DNA from: Candidatus Sulfidibacterium hydrothermale
GTDB taxonomy: Bacteria; Bacteroidota; Bacteroidia; Bacteroidales; F082
Direction of reading: 5' to 3'
Length of the DNA: 64,000 nucleotides
NCBI RefSeq assembly: GCF_020149915.1
Contig: NZ_CP083760.1
Span: 1,426,001 to 1,490,000, forward strand
Program-made: the position numbers and the translations under genes
The notes under the pieces: generated by a model
What the model saw: the letters and a program-made list of their open reading frames with translations, nothing else
Told to the model about the DNA's origin: nothing
Databases searched by the model: none
Shown: positions 35,548 through 43,789 of the stretch, piece by piece
Position numbering within the stretch: position 1 is the stretch's first letter
Layout of the letters: every line of letters begins with the position of its first letter

Positions 35548-38169
35548 TTAAAGTAAGTTTTTTGCCGCATTAAAGGCCTGGGGGATGCCAGAAACATCTT
35601 TGCCGCCGGCCATGGCGAAATGGGGCTGTCCGCCGCCACCGCCTTTGATCATCGGGGCAATTTTTCGAATAATCTCACCGGCATGATAGCGCCCGGATTT
35701 TACCAAAGCATCCGAGATTCCCACGGCAAGATTTACTTTTCCTTTGTTTTCAACAGCCAGCACAATGACCAGATTGTCGGCTGTTGCCCGTAACTGAAGA
35801 ACCAGATTTTTTACCTGCGATGGATCAGTATCTGTTTTTTGTGCAAGAAACAGGACATCTTTTACTTTTTCAGCTTTTCCTAACAATTCAGCTGCCAGAT
35901 GCCGGGCTTGTTCTTTTTGGAGTTTTTCCACTTCTTTCCGGAGCGTGTTGTTTTCCTGTATCAGTTGTTCAACAGCCTGAACCGGATTTTGCTGGATCTT
36001 AAAATTGGATTTGATTTTTTTCAGTACTTCCAATTGATCGTCAATGTATTTTTCAGCGGTTTCTGCTGTCACGGCTTCAATACGCCGTACTCCGGCAGCA
36101 ATACCACTTTCCGAGATGATCTTAAAACAACCGATTTGACCGGTAGCCGGAACATGTGTTCCTCCACAAAGTTCTACCGAGTACTCCGGGTCATAAATTA
36201 CCACCCGGACTTTGTCGCCGTATTTTTCTCCAAACAATGCCATTGCGCCCATTTTTTTGGCTTCTTCTATGGGAACATTCTGCAGGATTTTCGCCGGTAT
36301 ATTTTCCCTGATTTTGGCATTGACGATTTGCTCTACTTTCTTTATTTCTTCTTCTGTCATTTTTGAGAAGTGGGAGAAGTCGAAGCGTAAGCGATGGCTA
36401 TCTACAAATGATCCTTTTTGTTCTACATGAGTACCCAATACCCTGCGTAAGGCAGCATGCATCAAGTGTGTGGCACTGTGATTATTGGCAATAAGTGTAC
36501 GTTTCTTTTCATCCACTTGTGCCTGAAATACCACATTGGGATATTGAGGCGCCTCTTTGACGTAATGAATCCGCAGATTATTTTCGTTTTTTACATCGAC
36601 AACATGAAGGGTTTCGATATCAGAAACCAGAACGCCGGTGTCACCGGCCTGCCCGCCCGATTCGGCATAAAAAGGGGTCTGGTCCAGAACCACTTCATAA
36701 AAGGTCTGTTTTTTCTGCTGGATCTTCCGGTAACGGACGATACGTGCCTCGCAGGAAAGACGGGTATAACCGACAAATGTAGTGCCGTTTACTTCGGGAA
36801 GTAAAACAATCCAGTCATCAGCACTTTTTTCAGCATCTTTCCGTGAACGGTTTTTCTGGCTTTCCAGTCCTTTTTTGAAACCTTCCATATCGACAGTTAA
36901 TCCTTTTTCCTGTGCCATGAGTTGAGTCAGGTCAATAGGAAATCCATAGGTGTCAAAAAGTTCAAAAGCAAATAGTCCGTCAATCTGTTTGGCATCCGGA
37001 TGTTTTTCCAGATATTGTTCAAATCTTTTTAATCCCTGCGAAAGGGTGCGTAAAAAAGCTTCTTCTTCTTCTTTAATCACCATGCTGACCAGTTTTTCCT
37101 GGGAAACGATTTCCGGGAAGATTTCACCCATTTGTTTTACCAGAACCGGAAGCATTTTATACAGGAAAGGTTCGTCAAAATGGAGAAAGGTAAAGCCATA
37201 ACGTACCGCACGGCGTAATATCCGTCGGATAACATAACCGGCACCGGTGTTAGAAGGTAATTGTCCGTCGGCAATGGTAAAGGCAACAGCCCGTAAATGG
37301 TCGGCAATCACCCGCATAGCCACATCCTTTTTAGAATCTGTGCCATACTTTTCTCCGGAAAGGTTGGCCAAAAAGTCTATGAGCGGCATGAAAATATCCG
37401 TATCATAATTGGATGTTTTTCCTTGCAATACCATGGTTAACCGCTCAAATCCCATCCCGGTGTCGATATGCTTTTGTGGTAAAGGCTCTAAAGAGCCATT
37501 GGCCAGACGGTTAAATTCAATAAAAACCAGGTTCCAGATTTCAATGACCCGGGGATGATCGGTATTTACCAGTTGTTTTCCGGGGATTTTTGCTTTTTCA
37601 TCTGCCGGACGCAAGTCGATGTGGATTTCAGAACAGGGACCACAGGGACCGGTTTCGCCCATTTCCCAGAAATTATCTTTTTTCGATCCCGGCAAAATAT
37701 GGTCTTCCGGAATATGTTGCAGCCAATGGGCTTTTGCTTCTTCGTCAGCAGATAAATTTTCGGTTTCGTCACCGCCGAAGTAAGTCACATAAAGATCATC
37801 CTTATTGATATGGTAAACTTCGGTGAGCAGTTCCCAGGCATACGCAATGGCTTCTTTTTTAAAGTAATCGCCAAACGACCAGTTGCCTAACATTTCGAAC
37901 AAGGTGTGATGGTAGGTGTCATGGCCTACTTCTTCCAGGTCGTTATGTTTTCCGGAAACCCGTAAACATTTTTGGGTATTGGCTACACGTGGATGCTTTG
38001 CCGGTGCGTTTCCAAGGAAAATATCTTTAAACTGGTTCATTCCGGCGTTAACGAACATTAACGTGGGATCGTCCTTTACTACAATGGGAGCCCCCGGAAC
38101 GATAGTATGTTGTTTAGACTGAAAGAATTCCAAAAATTTCTTCCTTATCTCTAATGATGTCATATACAA
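35548..38169 (-). CDS. alaS: alanyl-tRNA synthetase
   Basis: Charges tRNA-Ala. The 873-residue protein is full length. It has the class II catalytic domain (RKKFLEFFQSK at the start, GMNQFKDIFLG, then TGPCGPCSEIH), the tRNA-recognition helices, the editing domain with zinc residues HSATH and CGGTH, and the C-terminal coiled coil and glycine-rich C-Ala domain (KGGGGGQPHFAMAGG). The start MYMTSLEIRKKFLEFF may be MTSLEIR two codons later. It is divergent from the M23 peptidase gene, with the two promoters only about a dozen bases apart. Confidence 0.97.
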   Translation of the reverse strand: MYMTSLEIRKKFLEFFQSKQHTIVPGAPIVVKDDPTLMFVNAGMNQFKDIFLGNAPAKHPRVANTQKCLRVSGKHNDLEEVGHDTYHHTLFEMLGNWSFGDYFKKEAIAYAWELLTEVYHINKDDLYVTYFGGDETENLSADEEAKAHWLQHIPEDHILPGSKKDNFWEMGETGPCGPCSEIHIDLRPADEKAKIPGKQLVNTDHPRVIEIWNLVFIEFNRLANGSLEPLPQKHIDTGMGFERLTMVLQGKTSNYDTDIFMPLIDFLANLSGEKYGTDSKKDVAMRVIADHLRAVAFTIADGQLPSNTGAGYVIRRILRRAVRYGFTFLHFDEPFLYKMLPVLVKQMGEIFPEIVSQEKLVSMVIKEEEEAFLRTLSQGLKRFEQYLEKHPDAKQIDGLFAFELFDTYGFPIDLTQLMAQEKGLTVDMEGFKKGLESQKNRSRKDAEKSADDWIVLLPEVNGTTFVGYTRLSCEARIVRYRKIQQKKQTFYEVVLDQTPFYAESGGQAGDTGVLVSDIETLHVVDVKNENNLRIHYVKEAPQYPNVVFQAQVDEKKRTLIANNHSATHLMHAALRRVLGTHVEQKGSFVDSHRLRFDFSHFSKMTEEEIKKVEQIVNAKIRENIPAKILQNVPIEEAKKMGAMALFGEKYGDKVRVVIYDPEYSVELCGGTHVPATGQIGCFKIISESGIAAGVRRIEAVTAETAEKYIDDQLEVLKKIKSNFKIQQNPVQAVEQLIQENNTLRKEVEKLQKEQARHLAAELLGKAEKVKDVLFLAQKTDTDPSQVKNLVLQLRATADNLVIVLAVENKGKVNLAVGISDALVKSGRYHAGEIIRKIAPMIKGGGGGQPHFAMAGGKDVSGIPQAFNAAKNLL

Positions 38170-38212
38170 ATAATTAACTTTTGCTGGTTGATATTTTATT
38201 TTTTCAAGAGGG

Positions 38213-38220
38213 CAAATTTA
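38213..38220 (-). promoter_or_regulatory. -7 box of alaS
   Basis: TAAATTTG on the minus strand, 43 bases upstream of the alaS ATG. It lies 11 bases from the -7 box of the divergent M23 gene, so each box sits inside the other promoter's region. Confidence 0.5.
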
Positions 38221-38231
38221 CGGTTATTTAT

Positions 38232-38239
38232 TAATTTTG
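38232..38239 (+). promoter_or_regulatory. -7 box of the M23 peptidase gene
   Basis: TAATTTTG. Its end is only three bases before the in-frame ATG at 38243, so the ATG at 38261 (21 bases away) is the likelier start. Confidence 0.5.
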
Positions 38240-38260
38240 CCGATGAAAAGGATTGCAAAT

Positions 38261-39232
38261 ATGGCTAAAACCAGGTATTTTTTTAATGAAAAAACGCTGT
38301 CGTACGAAGAAATAAAACTCACGCGGGGACAGAAAGTTTTTCGGTTTTTTCTGTTCCTGTTTTCTGCCATTGCTCTGACAGCAGTTTTTGTTTTTATCTT
38401 ATTTAATTTTTTCGACTCTCCTAAAGAGTTAATGCTGAAAAGAGAAATTGCCGAATATAAGCTCCAGTACCGGATGATGAATGATAAGCTCGATAAGCTG
38501 CAAAAGCTGATGGATGAGCTGGAGTACCGCGATGACAATATTTACCGGGTGATTTTTGAAGCGGAGCCTATTCCGAAATCGGTCAGAGAAGCCGGTATTG
38601 GCGGCGTTGACCGGTATGCTAATCTGGAAGGTTATGACGAATCAAAACTGTTGATCGAAACGGCTAAAAAGCTGGACAAACTCACCAGCGAGATTTATGT
38701 ACAGAGTAAATCGTTTGACGAAGTTTTTGCCATGGCCCGCAACAAAGAAAAGATGCTGGCCAGTATTCCGGCCATTCAACCAGTACGGAATATTGACATG
38801 CGGCGGATCTCTTCTTATTTCGGTTACCGTATCGATCCGTTTTACAAAGTAAAAAAGTTTCATGAAGGGATTGATTTTTCTGCTCCGATAGGAACACCGG
38901 TTCACGTTACCGGCGATGGGGTAGTGATCAAAGTTATTCGGTCGAATCGGGGATACGGAAATGAAATTATTGTAGATCACGGTTTTGGATATATGACACG
39001 GTATGCCCATTTAAGTGCATTTAAAGTAAAAAAAGGTGAGCATGTAAAACGCGGACAGGTTATTGGCTTGGTGGGAAATACCGGAAAATCCACAGCACCG
39101 CACCTGCATTACGAAGTGATAAAAAATCATCATCCGATTAATCCGATCAACTTTTTCTTTAACGACCTGACGCCGGCTGAATATTCGAAAATGGTTGCCC
39201 TTTCGAAATATCCTACCCAGTCGATGGATTAA
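38261..39232 (+). CDS. M23 family zinc metallopeptidase, membrane-anchored
   Basis: Predicted peptidoglycan endopeptidase or a regulator of one, 323 residues. A transmembrane helix (FFLFLFSAIALTAVFVFILF) follows a short cytosolic start, then a coiled-coil segment (REIAEYKLQYRMMNDKLDKLQ), then the M23 domain with the zinc motifs HEGIDFSAPIGTP (HxxxD) and APHLHYEV (HxH). Both zinc motifs are intact, so it may be catalytic, unlike EnvC-type activators. The start at 38261 is chosen from the -7 box position; 38243 adds six residues. The MerR gene follows by 12 bases, so they may share a transcript. Confidence 0.88.
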   Translation: MAKTRYFFNEKTLSYEEIKLTRGQKVFRFFLFLFSAIALTAVFVFILFNFFDSPKELMLKREIAEYKLQYRMMNDKLDKLQKLMDELEYRDDNIYRVIFEAEPIPKSVREAGIGGVDRYANLEGYDESKLLIETAKKLDKLTSEIYVQSKSFDEVFAMARNKEKMLASIPAIQPVRNIDMRRISSYFGYRIDPFYKVKKFHEGIDFSAPIGTPVHVTGDGVVIKVIRSNRGYGNEIIVDHGFGYMTRYAHLSAFKVKKGEHVKRGQVIGLVGNTGKSTAPHLHYEVIKNHHPINPINFFFNDLTPAEYSKMVALSKYPTQSMD

Positions 39233-39244
39233 CCTTTGCCTGCT

Positions 39245-39580
39245 ATGGCCCAGAAAATTTATTTCCGTATTGGTGAAGTGGCTAAAAAGTTTGGTGTGAA
39301 GCCTTCACTTATCCGGTATTGGGAAAAGGAATTTTCGTTTATTCATCCGAAAAAAAGCTCAGGCGGAACCCGTTTGTTTACCCGTAAAGATGTGGACAAT
39401 TTTGAGATTGTCTATCATTTAATTAAAGAAAAAGGAATGACCATCCAAGGGGTTCGCGACTATTTCAAGAAACATTACGACAAAGAGTCGTTAGACAAAT
39501 TGCAGGTTATCAATACCTTAAAACGAACCCGAAACCTTCTTCTCGATGTCAGGCAGGTTTTAACGGAGAACCGGAAATGA
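39245..39580 (+). CDS. MerR family transcriptional regulator
   Basis: Small DNA-binding regulator of 111 residues. The winged helix-turn-helix is clear (RIGEVAKKFGVKPSLIRYWEKEF, with the wing at GGTRLFTRKDV), followed by the helical linker (HLIKEKGMTIQGVRDYFKKH). There is no metal- or drug-binding C-terminal domain, so the effector is not evident. This single-domain form next to an M23 peptidase is frequent in Bacteroidota. ATG 39245 matches the conserved N-terminus; the frame opens three codons earlier. Confidence 0.9.
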   Translation: MAQKIYFRIGEVAKKFGVKPSLIRYWEKEFSFIHPKKSSGGTRLFTRKDVDNFEIVYHLIKEKGMTIQGVRDYFKKHYDKESLDKLQVINTLKRTRNLLLDVRQVLTENRK

Positions 39581-39591
39581 CGGTTTAGATC

Positions 39592-40560
39592 CTATTCGAA
39601 GTATTTTCCCGGAACAAGATAATTTTGTACGTAATCGGTAATTCCCTCTTCCAGTGAAGTAAAAGGCCGGATAAAGCCTGCTACCCGCAGCTTTTGCATA
39701 TTGGCTTCAGTAAAATACTGGTATTTGTCCCGGATATCTTCAGGTGTGTCAATGAATTCAATTACCGGTTCTTTGTCCAGCGCGGCAAAAACAGCCCGGG
39801 CCAGATCCAGAAAAGTGCGGGCTTTGCCGGTTCCCAGATTGTACAATCCCGACGCCGGTTGTTGTTTCAGAAGAAATAAAATGACATCCGAAATGTCTTT
39901 TACATAAATAAAATCGCGGAGTTGTTCGCCATCTTTGAAATCCGGACGGTGCGAACGGAACAACCGAACCCTGCCATTGTCACGGATTTGATAAAAAGCA
40001 TGCAATATAACAGAAGCCATACGTCCTTTATGATACTCATCCGGGCCATAAACATTGAAAAATTTAAGCCCGGCCCAGAAAGGAGGTTGGTTTTCCTGCT
40101 TCAAAGCCCATTTGTCAAATTCATTTTTTGATATGCCGTAAGGATTTAATGGTTTCAGCTTTTCCACCACCTCGTGATTGTCATCGTATCCAAATTCACC
40201 ATTCCCATAAGTGGCAGCTGACGATGCGTAAATAAGCGGGATCTGGTATTTTGCACATCGCTCCCAGATTGCTTTGCTGTAGTTTAGGTTAAGCCGGTCG
40301 AAGATCCGCATGTCGAATTCAGTGGTGTCGGTTCGGGCTCCCAAATGGATAACCTGTTTCACTTCGCGGGCATGCTGGTCAAACCAATCAAAAAATTCAT
40401 CGCGATGAATATTCCGGATAAACTTTTTTGATTGCCAGTTTTTTTTCTTTTCAACGGACGAAAAATCATCCACAATTACAATATCTTCGTAACCGGCAAG
40501 GTTCAGCTTGTGCAAAACCACACTTCCAATAAAGCCGGCGGCTCCGGTAAGTACAATCAT
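39592..40560 (-). CDS. hldD: ADP-L-glycero-D-manno-heptose-6-epimerase
   Basis: NAD(P)-dependent short-chain dehydrogenase of 322 residues making the heptose donor for lipopolysaccharide core. The Rossmann motif TGAAGFIGS is near the N-terminus, the catalytic triad is visible (SSAAT and YGISKNEFD, i.e. Ser, Tyr and Lys), and the HldD-specific GARTDTTE, FNVYGPDEYHKG and QLRDFIYVKD segments support the specific call. The start at 40560 is chosen because the conserved MIVLTGAAGFIG begins there and a -7 box lies 21 bases upstream; the frame is open 24 codons further up. It is divergent from the pyrB leader. Confidence 0.9.
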   Translation of the reverse strand: MIVLTGAAGFIGSVVLHKLNLAGYEDIVIVDDFSSVEKKKNWQSKKFIRNIHRDEFFDWFDQHAREVKQVIHLGARTDTTEFDMRIFDRLNLNYSKAIWERCAKYQIPLIYASSAATYGNGEFGYDDNHEVVEKLKPLNPYGISKNEFDKWALKQENQPPFWAGLKFFNVYGPDEYHKGRMASVILHAFYQIRDNGRVRLFRSHRPDFKDGEQLRDFIYVKDISDVILFLLKQQPASGLYNLGTGKARTFLDLARAVFAALDKEPVIEFIDTPEDIRDKYQYFTEANMQKLRVAGFIRPFTSLEEGITDYVQNYLVPGKYFE

Positions 40561-40581
40561 AATTTCTTGTGTTTTGTAGGG

Positions 40582-40589
40582 CAAAAATA
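40582..40589 (-). promoter_or_regulatory. -7 box of hldD
   Basis: TATTTTTG on the minus strand, 21 bases upstream of the ATG at 40560. It supports that start. Confidence 0.5.
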
Positions 40590-40760
40590 CAATAAATGGA
40601 CGGGTTTTGATATTTCCGGAAGCATTATTCAACAGCCTGCCGTAGGAATTTTATATCCATAAACAGAAAATTTGGACAGGTCGCTATTCTGTTCCGGATT
40701 GTTGATAATATTGTCGACATCTTTTTCTGTGCAGAATGAAAAAGCTGTAGTCAATTGTCT

Positions 40761-40768
40761 TATTTTTG
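40761..40768 (+). promoter_or_regulatory. -7 box of the pyrBI leader transcript
   Basis: TATTTTTG, 20 bases before the leader-peptide ATG at 40789 and 142 bases before the pyrB ATG. The predicted leader transcript of about 135 nt contains the pause hairpin, U-rich tract and terminator described next. Confidence 0.55.
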
Positions 40769-40788
40769 TCTTTCGGTAACATAAAACG

Positions 40789-40914
40789 ATGTTAGCGAAA
40801 ACGCATTTCCTTTCAGATAGAATATACTTCCGCAACGGAAGAAAGCTTTTATTTTTTAGACGGTTTCTACCGTCTTTTTTTTTTGTTTTTCCATTTAAAT
40901 TTTTTAATTCATGA
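40789..40914 (+). CDS. pyrL: PyrL-like leader peptide of pyrBI
   Basis: A 41-codon ORF that starts 20 bases after a -7 box and ends in TGA overlapping the pyrB ATG (ATGA). It reads through both hairpins of the leader. The codon run 40846-40857 is CTT-TTA-TTT-TTT, and the C-terminal half of the peptide (LLFFRRFLPSFFFVF) is rich in Phe/Leu/Ser because its codons span the terminator and its U tract. This is the layout of enterobacterial pyrL, whose 44-codon leader is translated through the pyrBI attenuator. Known from Escherichia coli: high UTP lets polymerase outrun the ribosome and terminate. Here the peptide sequence is not similar to E. coli PyrL; only the architecture is. Translation has not been shown. 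Confidence 0.65.
   Translation: MLAKTHFLSDRIYFRNGRKLLFFRRFLPSFFFVFPFKFFNS
40827..40884 (+). promoter_or_regulatory. pyrBI attenuator: pause hairpin, U-rich tract and terminator
   Basis: Hairpin 1 is CTTCCG-CAA-CGGAAG (40827-40841). A U-rich stretch with only one A follows at 40846-40857. Hairpin 2 is AGACGG-TTTCTA-CCGTCT (40858-40875), followed by a run of eight to nine T. No other plus-strand gene ends nearby, because hldD is divergent, so the terminator can only serve the pyrB leader. The order pause hairpin, U-rich tract, terminator, together with the overlapping leader ORF, predicts UTP-sensitive transcription attenuation. A ribosome close behind polymerase would cover hairpin 2 and allow readthrough. 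Confidence 0.65.
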
Positions 40915-41831
40915 ATCGTTTAAAAAACCGAAGTCTGGTTTCTATTACCGATTACGGCAAAGAAGAGATCTTAAAAGTTCTTGACATTGCAGAAGGTTTT
41001 GAAGAAAACCAGCGACAGAAAATCCTTTCCGATTATGTGATTGCCTCTTTGTTTTTTGAGCCTTCCACCCGTACCCGTCTCAGTTTTGAGAGTGCCGTAC
41101 ATTATCTCGGGGGCAGTATTATTGGGTTTGCCAGCGCCGATACGTCCAGTGTGCGAAAGGGGGAATCATTAAAAGATACCATACTTACCGTGAGTAATTA
41201 TTCCGATCTGATTGTGATGCGCAATCCGTTAGACGGCAGTGCCCGCTTTGCCAGTGAAGTTTCACCGGTGCCGATCATCAATGCCGGCGACGGAGCCAAT
41301 CAGCATCCGACACAATGTTTGCTCGATTTGTATTCGATCCGGAAAACACAAGGAACCCTGGAGAATCTCCAGATTGCTTTGGTGGGCGATTTAAAATATG
41401 GCCGTACGGTACATTCGCTGGTACAGGCGCTGAGCCTTTTCGGTGCTACTTTTCATTTGGTTTCTCCCGAGTCGCTGAAACTTCCCAGCGGCGTGAAAAA
41501 GTGGATTAAAGATGCCGGACTGGAATACTTTCAGTATACCGAACTGGCCGATGTTATTCCTTTTGCCGACATTATTTACATGACGCGGATTCAGGGAGAA
41601 CGTTTTCCGGATCCGATGGAATATGAAAAGGTGAAAAATGCTTATGTGCTTGAAAATAAAATGCTTGAAAAGTCAAAAGAGAGTTTGCGTATTCTGCATC
41701 CGTTGCCGCGGGTGAACGAAATCAGCGAAGATGTGGATGATAATCCGAAAGCCTACTATTTTCAACAGGCCAAAAACGGGGTGTATGTTCGTCAGGCTTT
41801 GATTGCTGCTATTCTCGGATTAAAAGAATAG
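40911..41831 (+). CDS. pyrB: aspartate carbamoyltransferase, catalytic chain
   Basis: Makes carbamoyl-aspartate, the first committed step of pyrimidine synthesis. Length of 306 residues is normal. The carbamoyl-phosphate motif FFEPSTRTRLSFE, the 80s-loop lysine region (SSVRKGESLKDT), HPTQCLLDLY and the aspartate-binding RIQGERF and LHPLPRV are all present. The ATG at 40911 overlaps the stop of the leader ORF. The regulatory chain pyrI follows 83 bases downstream, indicating the E. coli-type dodecameric enzyme regulated by CTP and ATP. Confidence 0.97.
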   Translation: MNRLKNRSLVSITDYGKEEILKVLDIAEGFEENQRQKILSDYVIASLFFEPSTRTRLSFESAVHYLGGSIIGFASADTSSVRKGESLKDTILTVSNYSDLIVMRNPLDGSARFASEVSPVPIINAGDGANQHPTQCLLDLYSIRKTQGTLENLQIALVGDLKYGRTVHSLVQALSLFGATFHLVSPESLKLPSGVKKWIKDAGLEYFQYTELADVIPFADIIYMTRIQGERFPDPMEYEKVKNAYVLENKMLEKSKESLRILHPLPRVNEISEDVDDNPKAYYFQQAKNGVYVRQALIAAILGLKE

Positions 41832-41846
41832 TACTCTGAGAAACAG

Positions 41847-41862
41847 CCGCATTTTTATGCGG
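41847..41862 (+). other. hairpin between pyrB and pyrI
   Basis: CCGCAT-TTTT-ATGCGG, a perfect 6-bp stem with a T4 loop. It is followed by an A-rich stretch rather than a T tract, so it is not an intrinsic terminator on the plus strand. It may protect the pyrB end of the mRNA or tune the pyrB:pyrI ratio. Confidence 0.4.
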
Positions 41863-41914
41863 AAAAATTTGAATAAAAAACACCGTAAACCGTAAAAAGT
41901 AAAAAGAAAAACCC

Positions 41915-42382
41915 ATGAAAAATAAAAGAACCGAATTAAAAGTACAGGCCATTCGTACCGGAACCGTAATCGACCATATTCAGGCCGAAAATACCTATCG
42001 TGTTTTTACCATGCTCAATTTGGAAAAAAGTACCGATCATGTTTATTTCGGAACCAATCTTGAAAGTAAAAAACTGGGGAAAAAAGGGATTATCAAAATC
42101 AGCAATAAATTTTTCGAACCGGAAGAAATCAGTAAAATTGCATTGGTAGCTCCGCATGCTACTCTTATTGAAATTCGTGATTATGAGATTATTAAAAAAC
42201 AGCAGGTGGAATTGCCACGAGAAGTGCACAACATTGTAAAGTGTGTAAATCCTAAATGTGTCACCAACAACCAGGAGGTACCTACCCAGTTTAAGATTAT
42301 TCGTGACCACCATGGCAAACTGAAGCTTCTCTGTCGCTATTGCGAAAAAACCATGAGTATGTCGGATGTTCAGTTTTTATAA
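41915..42382 (+). CDS. pyrI: aspartate carbamoyltransferase, regulatory chain
   Basis: Allosteric subunit that binds CTP/ATP and holds the catalytic trimers together. The 155 residues comprise the N-terminal nucleotide-binding domain (VQAIRTGTVIDHI, GTNLESKKLGKKGIIKI) and a C-terminal zinc domain with four cysteines in the order CVNPKC and CRYCEK. The length matches the family. It lies 83 bases after pyrB, with a small hairpin between them. Both subunits are thus expected to be controlled by the pyrL-type attenuator. Confidence 0.95.
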   Translation: MKNKRTELKVQAIRTGTVIDHIQAENTYRVFTMLNLEKSTDHVYFGTNLESKKLGKKGIIKISNKFFEPEEISKIALVAPHATLIEIRDYEIIKKQQVELPREVHNIVKCVNPKCVTNNQEVPTQFKIIRDHHGKLKLLCRYCEKTMSMSDVQFL

Positions 42383-42396
42383 AAAATCTTTTCCGT

Positions 42397-42404
42397 TATT
42401 TTTG
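42397..42404 (+). promoter_or_regulatory. -7 box for the AlbA_2 gene
   Basis: TATTTTTG, 28 bases before the GTG at 42433, just after the pyrI stop. Confidence 0.45.
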
Positions 42405-42432
42405 CACCCTCACGTAAAAAGGGAAAATAACG

Positions 42433-43086
42433 GTGAAGTATTCCGGAAAACGTCATCCTGTCCTTCGCCTTATTGCACAAGGCGAAGGATTACATCTCGA
42501 TTTTAAATTTGAAATATCGGATGCGCCTAAAATTGCCCGGTCGTTATCGGCATTTGCCAATACCGAGGGCGGAACACTGTTGATTGGGGTAAAAGATAAT
42601 GGGAAAATTTCCGGAATCCGCTCGGAAGAAGAGTTTTACATGATACAAAATGCGGCCATGCGCTATTGTAAACCGGAAGTTTCTTTTCAATCGAAAGAAT
42701 GGCTTGTCGAAGGGAAAAAAGTGCTGGAGATTACGATTCCCAAAGGTTCCCGGCAGCCGTACAAAGCATCGGACAAACAAGGCCGTTACCGGGCTTATAT
42801 CCGAGTGAAAGATGAAAATATCCTGGCCGATGGTGTGCAGATGAAAATCTGGCAGCAGTTAAAAAGCCATAAAGAAATCCGGTTTATGAATAGTGCTGAA
42901 GAGCGGAATCTTCTTCAGTGTCTTGATGCCGATGAAATGCGGGCTTTGTCTTTTCTTAAAAAGCAATGCGGACTTTCTCCGTATAAAGTGGAAAAACTGC
43001 TTTCTGAATTTGTTCTGTTGGGATTGGTAGAAATGAAAACCACTACCGAAGACAGTTTCTTCTCATTGTGTACTTTATCTTCCTGA
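42433..43086 (+). CDS. AlbA_2 (Schlafen-type) domain protein, GTG start
   Basis: Predicted nucleic-acid-binding protein of 217 residues. The AlbA_2 signature is clear: GEGLHLDFKFEISDAPKIAR, then AFANTEGGTLLIGVKDNGKI. A conserved IPKGSRQPYKA segment follows. The C-terminal 70 residues look helical and may form a winged helix (SFLKKQCGLSPYKVEKLLSEF). AlbA_2 domains are found in putative transcriptional regulators and in some defence-related proteins; nothing else here suggests defence. The GTG at 42433 is the only good start before the domain, and a -7 box precedes it. Function unknown. Confidence 0.75.
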   Translation: MKYSGKRHPVLRLIAQGEGLHLDFKFEISDAPKIARSLSAFANTEGGTLLIGVKDNGKISGIRSEEEFYMIQNAAMRYCKPEVSFQSKEWLVEGKKVLEITIPKGSRQPYKASDKQGRYRAYIRVKDENILADGVQMKIWQQLKSHKEIRFMNSAEERNLLQCLDADEMRALSFLKKQCGLSPYKVEKLLSEFVLLGLVEMKTTTEDSFFSLCTLSS

Positions 43087-43137
43087 TTGCTGTAAAAAAA
43101 TCTGGTTCAACCGTTTTCTGTTTTGTTAATTTTTATT

Positions 43138-43145
43138 TACTTTTG
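43138..43145 (+). promoter_or_regulatory. -7 box for the 43171 gene
   Basis: TACTTTTG, 25 bases before the ATG at 43171. Confidence 0.45.
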
Positions 43146-43170
43146 TGAATTATACATTAAATGTTGATTC

Positions 43171-43785
43171 ATGAAAGGGAGAGTTTTTATTCTTTTGATT
43201 CTTGTTTTGGCTATGCAGACGCTACAGGCGCAGCGTTTTGGTGATGATCAAAAACAGGATACATTAAAGGATGGACGTCTCTCTCAACCGCAGGTACAGC
43301 TTTCGTTGGGAACATCAGTTGCCTTTTTTTATCCCGGAATAAATGGATTTGGTACTTATGTGGCTCCGATGGTGACTTTCCCGGTAAATAAGAAATGGAG
43401 TTTTGCTGCCGGTATGGCCTATACCAATTTTTTTACAAGCGGAATCCCTTATGTGGAAGGAACCCGTGTTGACAATCAAGCCCAAAGTTATGGAACAATT
43501 TATTTGTCGGGAAGCTATCAGATCAATGAAAAACTTTCTGTAACAACGGCAGGGTACAAAACTTTTTTGCTTAACCCACTTTCGCCTGCCCAGGAGAAAA
43601 TAAATCCGGGAGCAGCAGATTTTAGGAATAGCGGAGCTTCGGTACAGTTCGATTACAAGGTAAGCGATCATTTTCATATCAATGCGGCTTTTTCCGTGCA
43701 AAAACATCCTTCCGGATATTATTTGCCTTTTGGTTATGGCGGTGGAAATGGATTTTTTTACAGTACACCGATGCCTCCGTTTTAA
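43171..43785 (+). CDS. small outer-membrane beta-barrel-like protein
   Basis: Exported protein of 204 residues, function unknown. The signal peptide is ILLILVLAMQTLQAQ. The mature part alternates hydrophobic and polar residues as in short outer-membrane barrels (QVQLSLGTSVAFFYP, WSFAAGMAYTNFF, YGTIYLSGSYQI, ASVQFDYKVSDHFHI). The last 15 residues are Gly/Phe-rich, ending in PMPPF. It is transcribed alone from a -7 box and is followed by a palindrome at 43790. Confidence 0.65.
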   Translation: MKGRVFILLILVLAMQTLQAQRFGDDQKQDTLKDGRLSQPQVQLSLGTSVAFFYPGINGFGTYVAPMVTFPVNKKWSFAAGMAYTNFFTSGIPYVEGTRVDNQAQSYGTIYLSGSYQINEKLSVTTAGYKTFLLNPLSPAQEKINPGAADFRNSGASVQFDYKVSDHFHINAAFSVQKHPSGYYLPFGYGGGNGFFYSTPMPPF

Positions 43786-43789
43786 CCGG

